Below are positions 62,353 to 64,000 of a stretch of 64,000 bases of DNA, piece by piece. The notes below the pieces were generated by a model. The model had not been told where the DNA came from, searched no databases, and saw only the letters and a program-made list of their open reading frames with translations. Both the position numbers and the translations under genes were made by a program. Numbering within the stretch: the stretch's first letter is position 1; each line of letters opens with the position of its first letter. Source of the DNA: Acidimicrobiaceae bacterium. Its GTDB lineage: Bacteria; Actinomycetota; Acidimicrobiia; Acidimicrobiales; Ilumatobacteraceae. Location: positions 310,001-374,000 of the forward strand of contig JADKGZ010000002.1 of NCBI GenBank assembly GCA_016722025.1. Direction: 5' to 3'.

Positions 62353-63246
62353 GTGCAGCTCCACCTTGCGCAACTCAACGTCGCCACGCTCCACCAGCCG
62401 ATGGACCACCCGGCCACGGCAGGGTTCGCCGACGGGTTGGCCCCGGTCAACGCGCTGGGCGAGGCAGCGCCCGGTTTCGTCTGGCGGCTGCAGACGGAGG
62501 ATGGCGACGCGACGTCCATCAGCGCCTTCCCCAACCCGCTCACCATCGTCAACCTCACCGTCTGGGAGTCCGGCGCGGCCCTGCGCGAGTTCGTCTATCG
62601 CGGCATGCACCGCGACTTCTTCCGTCGCCGCGCCGAGTGGTTCGAGGCCGGCTCGCTCACTGCCATGTGGTGGGTGCCGGCCGGCACCACACCCACCGTC
62701 GACGACGCCAAGGCCCGGCTCGACTTCATCGAGCGCTTCGGCCCGTCGGCGTACGCGTTCGAGATGGGCCAGCAGTTCCCGCAGTTGGTGGTGGTGCGCC
62801 GCGAGCTCGACCACCCCGACGTCGGCCCGATGCTCGAGCAGCTCAACCGCGAGCTGCTCGACAGCGAACCCGAAGGTGGCACCTGCTTTCACTCGCTGTC
62901 CGAGCAGGAGGTGCAGCAGGGAGGTGCGTTCTTCGTCGCCTACCTCGACGACGCTCCGGTGGCATGCGGCGCGTATCGCCGCATTCCGGGCGCACCCGAT
63001 GCAGCCGAGATCAAACGCATGTGGGCACACCCCGATGCACGCGGCAGCAAGTTGGGCGCCGCCGTGCTCGCCACGCTCGTGCAGGCGGCGCGAGCCGATG
63101 GCTACCAGCAGGTGAAGCTGGAGACCGGCGAGCACCTCACCGCCGCGGTCGGCCTGTACACCACGTTCGGGTTCACCGCCTGCGAGCCGTGGGGCGAGTA
63201 CGTGGGTGTCGCCCACTCGTACACGATGAGCAAGCAGTTGCAGTAG
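62353..63246 (+). CDS. DUF3291 domain fused to a GNAT acetyltransferase
   Basis: A 297-residue two-domain protein. Residues 1-145 match DUF3291, a ferredoxin-like fold related to monooxygenase barrels (LHLAQLNVATLHQPMDHPAT, FPNPLTIVNLTVWESGAALR, MHRDFFRRRAEWFE, AMWWVPAGTTPTVDDAKARL). Residues 150-297 are a GNAT N-acetyltransferase (AEIKRMWAHPDARGSKLGAA for acetyl-CoA binding, ETGEHLTAAVGLYTTFGFTA). The two parts are joined without a stop or linker. What is acetylated is unknown; DUF3291 may bind the substrate, which is inferred. Confidence 0.75.
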   Translation: MQLHLAQLNVATLHQPMDHPATAGFADGLAPVNALGEAAPGFVWRLQTEDGDATSISAFPNPLTIVNLTVWESGAALREFVYRGMHRDFFRRRAEWFEAGSLTAMWWVPAGTTPTVDDAKARLDFIERFGPSAYAFEMGQQFPQLVVVRRELDHPDVGPMLEQLNRELLDSEPEGGTCFHSLSEQEVQQGGAFFVAYLDDAPVACGAYRRIPGAPDAAEIKRMWAHPDARGSKLGAAVLATLVQAARADGYQQVKLETGEHLTAAVGLYTTFGFTACEPWGEYVGVAHSYTMSKQLQ

Positions 63247-63256
63247 GTGCGCTTCG

Positions 63257-64000
63257 CTACTTCTGCTTCACGGCTTGCAGGCTGAGCAGGTTGAACGGTT
63301 CGGTATCGATCTCGGCAAGTTCCACCTTCCCGGAGAGCACCGCTTGTTTCCACGCCTGATGCTCAGGGTCCATCGCGTGGAACTCGGGCATCACGTGCTC
63401 AGCGAAGAGTGCCAGTGCTTCGCAGATGTGTTCGTGGCGGTTGCGTCCCGCTTGGTTCAACAGGATCACCTGGTCGACGCCGGACTCTGCGAAACGGTGG
63501 AGTCGCTCGCGGATGGTGGCCGGCGAGCCGATCAGCCCACCGCTCTGTGCCTTCCGGCCGGCAGCGGAGGCCTTCCACCCGAGGTACTCGTCCCACAGGC
63601 TTGTCGTGCCGGGCACCACCGGCCCGTGCTCGTTGTAGAACCGCAGTGCGAACTGGAAGAACGTGCTGCCGTCGGCGCGTGCCTGCGCCTCTTCATCGGT
63701 GTCGGCGCACATGAACTGGCTGACCACCGCGATGTTGGGGTTCGTGGCGTACGGGCCGAGCGGGTCGAGCCGTTTCGTGTACGCGTTGTAGTACGCGTGC
63801 ACCCACGCCTGCGCGGCGTCGGCACTGACGAACTGGAAGCCCAGTGCACCCAGCCCACGACGACCCGCCATCTCGATCGTCTCCAGCTGGCTGCACGCCA
63901 CCCACAGCGGCGGGTGCGGCCGCTGACGGGGCTTCGGAATGACGTTGCGCAGCGGGAAGTCGAAGTACTTGCCGTGGTACTCCCAGCCTTCCTCCCAGAA
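63257..64000 (-). CDS. LLM-class (luciferase-like) flavin/F420 oxidoreductase, C-terminal part
   Basis: The last 247 residues of a luciferase-like monooxygenase; the start lies beyond the window edge. FWEEGWEYHGKYFDFPLRNV, then IPKPRQRPHPPLWVACS and GRRGLGALGFQFVSADAAQA are the standard central blocks of this barrel, and GGLIGSPATIRERLHRFAES is the family's binding segment near the end. Both FMN- and F420-using forms exist; with several F420-type proteins around, F420 is plausible. Convergent with the DUF3291-GNAT gene. Confidence 0.8.
   Translation of the reverse strand, partial: FWEEGWEYHGKYFDFPLRNVIPKPRQRPHPPLWVACSQLETIEMAGRRGLGALGFQFVSADAAQAWVHAYYNAYTKRLDPLGPYATNPNIAVVSQFMCADTDEEAQARADGSTFFQFALRFYNEHGPVVPGTTSLWDEYLGWKASAAGRKAQSGGLIGSPATIRERLHRFAESGVDQVILLNQAGRNRHEHICEALALFAEHVMPEFHAMDPEHQAWKQAVLSGKVELAEIDTEPFNLLSLQAVKQK

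Overview
The window is about 64 kb of very GC-rich DNA carrying roughly 60 protein genes and no rRNA, tRNA or CRISPR that I can see. The gene set points to a high-GC actinobacterium, most likely of the Acidimicrobiia/Ilumatobacter type (inference, not a database match): several F420-type split-barrel (PPOX) proteins and an LLM flavin oxidoreductase, a mycofactocin-associated OYE-type reductase, DUF222/HNH, DUF3052 and DUF4916 proteins, many GTG starts, and secreted enzymes ending in RLLDTR-type repeats. No gap between genes exceeds 300 bases. About twenty starts lie 6-9 nt after a TAnnnT-like box and have no ribosome binding site, so leaderless transcription looks common.

Layout. 1-13 kb: end of a sugar ABC permease, D-aminoacylase, small envelope proteins, a PfkB kinase fused to a queuosine-salvage-like domain (3080-4699), an acidic repeat protein (5692-7260), a CtpE-like P-type ATPase, and a glutathione peroxidase whose catalytic codon is an in-frame TGA followed by a SECIS-like hairpin, that is, a probable selenoprotein (10187-10657). 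12.6-18.4 kb: an M23 peptidase, a fatty acid hydroxylase, an ECF sigma/membrane protein/ABC ATPase operon, an ArsR/SRPBCC pair divergent from a peroxiredoxin. 18.4-27 kb (minus strand): a histidine kinase and response regulator beside a MacB/FtsX-type ABC exporter with two large permeases. 27-31.5 kb: a zinc-ribbon/adenylate-cyclase/ATPase regulator broken by three indels, and a Nei-type glycosylase.

32-45 kb: a secreted subtilase with C-terminal repeats, a DUF4916 Nudix protein, a WYL regulator, two DinB-type proteins, an operon of a methylmalonyl-CoA mutase B12 subunit with sucC and sucD, then a zinc-ribbon DUF6777/YfaP-like envelope protein, a membrane-anchored protein and a Tat-type lipoprotein serpin. 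45-50 kb: a UvrD/PcrA helicase interrupted by a 135-residue mini-intein, and a DUF222/HNH nuclease. 50-64 kb: a ClC channel preceded by a 15-codon upstream ORF, DUF445, a secreted esterase with the same repeats as the subtilase, a beta-class DNA methyltransferase with a nuclease-like tail overlapping an SDR gene, DUF1353, the mycofactocin-type reductase, purE and purK, DedA, a DUF3291-GNAT fusion, and a truncated LLM oxidoreductase.

About ten single-base indels break otherwise good genes, several at C runs and one in uvrD. I read most of them as sequencing errors rather than decay. Gene functions are from motif reading only; no searches were run.
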